Assembly (NCBI GenBank): GCA_021823905.1
Contig: JAKALX010000002.1
Location: forward strand, 1 to 37,327
DNA length: 37,327 bases
Direction: 5' to 3'
From: Chloroflexota bacterium
GTDB taxonomy: Bacteria > Chloroflexota > Dehalococcoidia > Tepidiformales > Tepidiformaceae
The position numbers were made by a program, and so were the translations under genes. Positions 37,204-37,327 of this stretch are shown piece by piece. The notes beneath the pieces are model-generated. The model saw only the letters and a list, made by a program, of their open reading frames with translations, ran no database searches and was not told the origin of the DNA. Position 1 is the stretch's first letter, and each line of letters starts with the position of its first letter.

Positions 37204-37327
37204 ATGCGAGACCCAGGAGACAGCTCCCCTCGCGATCACGGTCTGGGCCAGATTGACCGGCCCGCCGTGGTGCAGTTTTGTCAGGAGTTCCTCCTCCCGC
37301 TGCTGGCGGATGGACAACTCGCGCCGG
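37204..37327 (+). CDS. possible 5' end of a further gene, truncated by the window
   Basis: ATG at 37204 opens MRDPGDSSPRDHGLGQIDRPAVVQFCQEFLLPLLADGQLAP... to the window end without a stop; no clear RBS. Confidence 0.3.
   Translation, partial: MRDPGDSSPRDHGLGQIDRPAVVQFCQEFLLPLLADGQLAP

Noticed and set aside
1-37327. CRISPR arrays, tRNA/rRNA genes, insertion sequences, integrase
   Set aside because: No regularly spaced repeats, RNA gene signatures, transposase or integrase motifs were seen on either strand by eye.

Overview
The window is densely coding and GC-rich, with no rRNA, tRNA or CRISPR seen. It reads as a signalling/conflict-type accessory island made of several modules.
(A) About 19.3 kb down to 2.3 kb, minus strand: one nearly gapless co-directional gene train. 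It contains a single-domain response regulator, a LivHMFGK-type ABC transporter, an aminotransferase homologue that has lost its PLP lysine, a LysA-fold decarboxylase with an altered active-site motif, an atypical histidine kinase, three uncharacterised proteins (one ending in a K+-channel-like pore domain without a GYG filter), a small two-TM protein, and an NtrC-type sigma54 activator with GAFTDA instead of GAFTGA. Candidate sigma54 -24/-12 promoters lie upstream of this train (19377-19392) and upstream of a following YbjN-like/Clp-like pair (2048-2063).
(B) 19.5-21.7 kb, minus strand: a group II PLP decarboxylase.
(C) 22.1-31.2 kb, plus strand: a three-gene overlapping operon of Zn-ribbon GTPase, GAP1-like partner, and a 1731-aa protein that appears to fuse a SEDS (FtsW/RodA) domain to a PBP transpeptidase domain with SxxK, SxN and KTG all present.
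(D) 31.2-33.8 kb, minus strand: FtsK-like ATPase plus single-HKD PLD protein.
(E) 34.1 kb to the end, plus strand: two vWA proteins, a Ser/Thr kinase-FHA fusion, and a Zn-ribbon/FHA protein.
My best candidates for a new system are module C and the sigma54-linked sensing circuit in module A. Domain calls are by eye from motifs; no searches were run.
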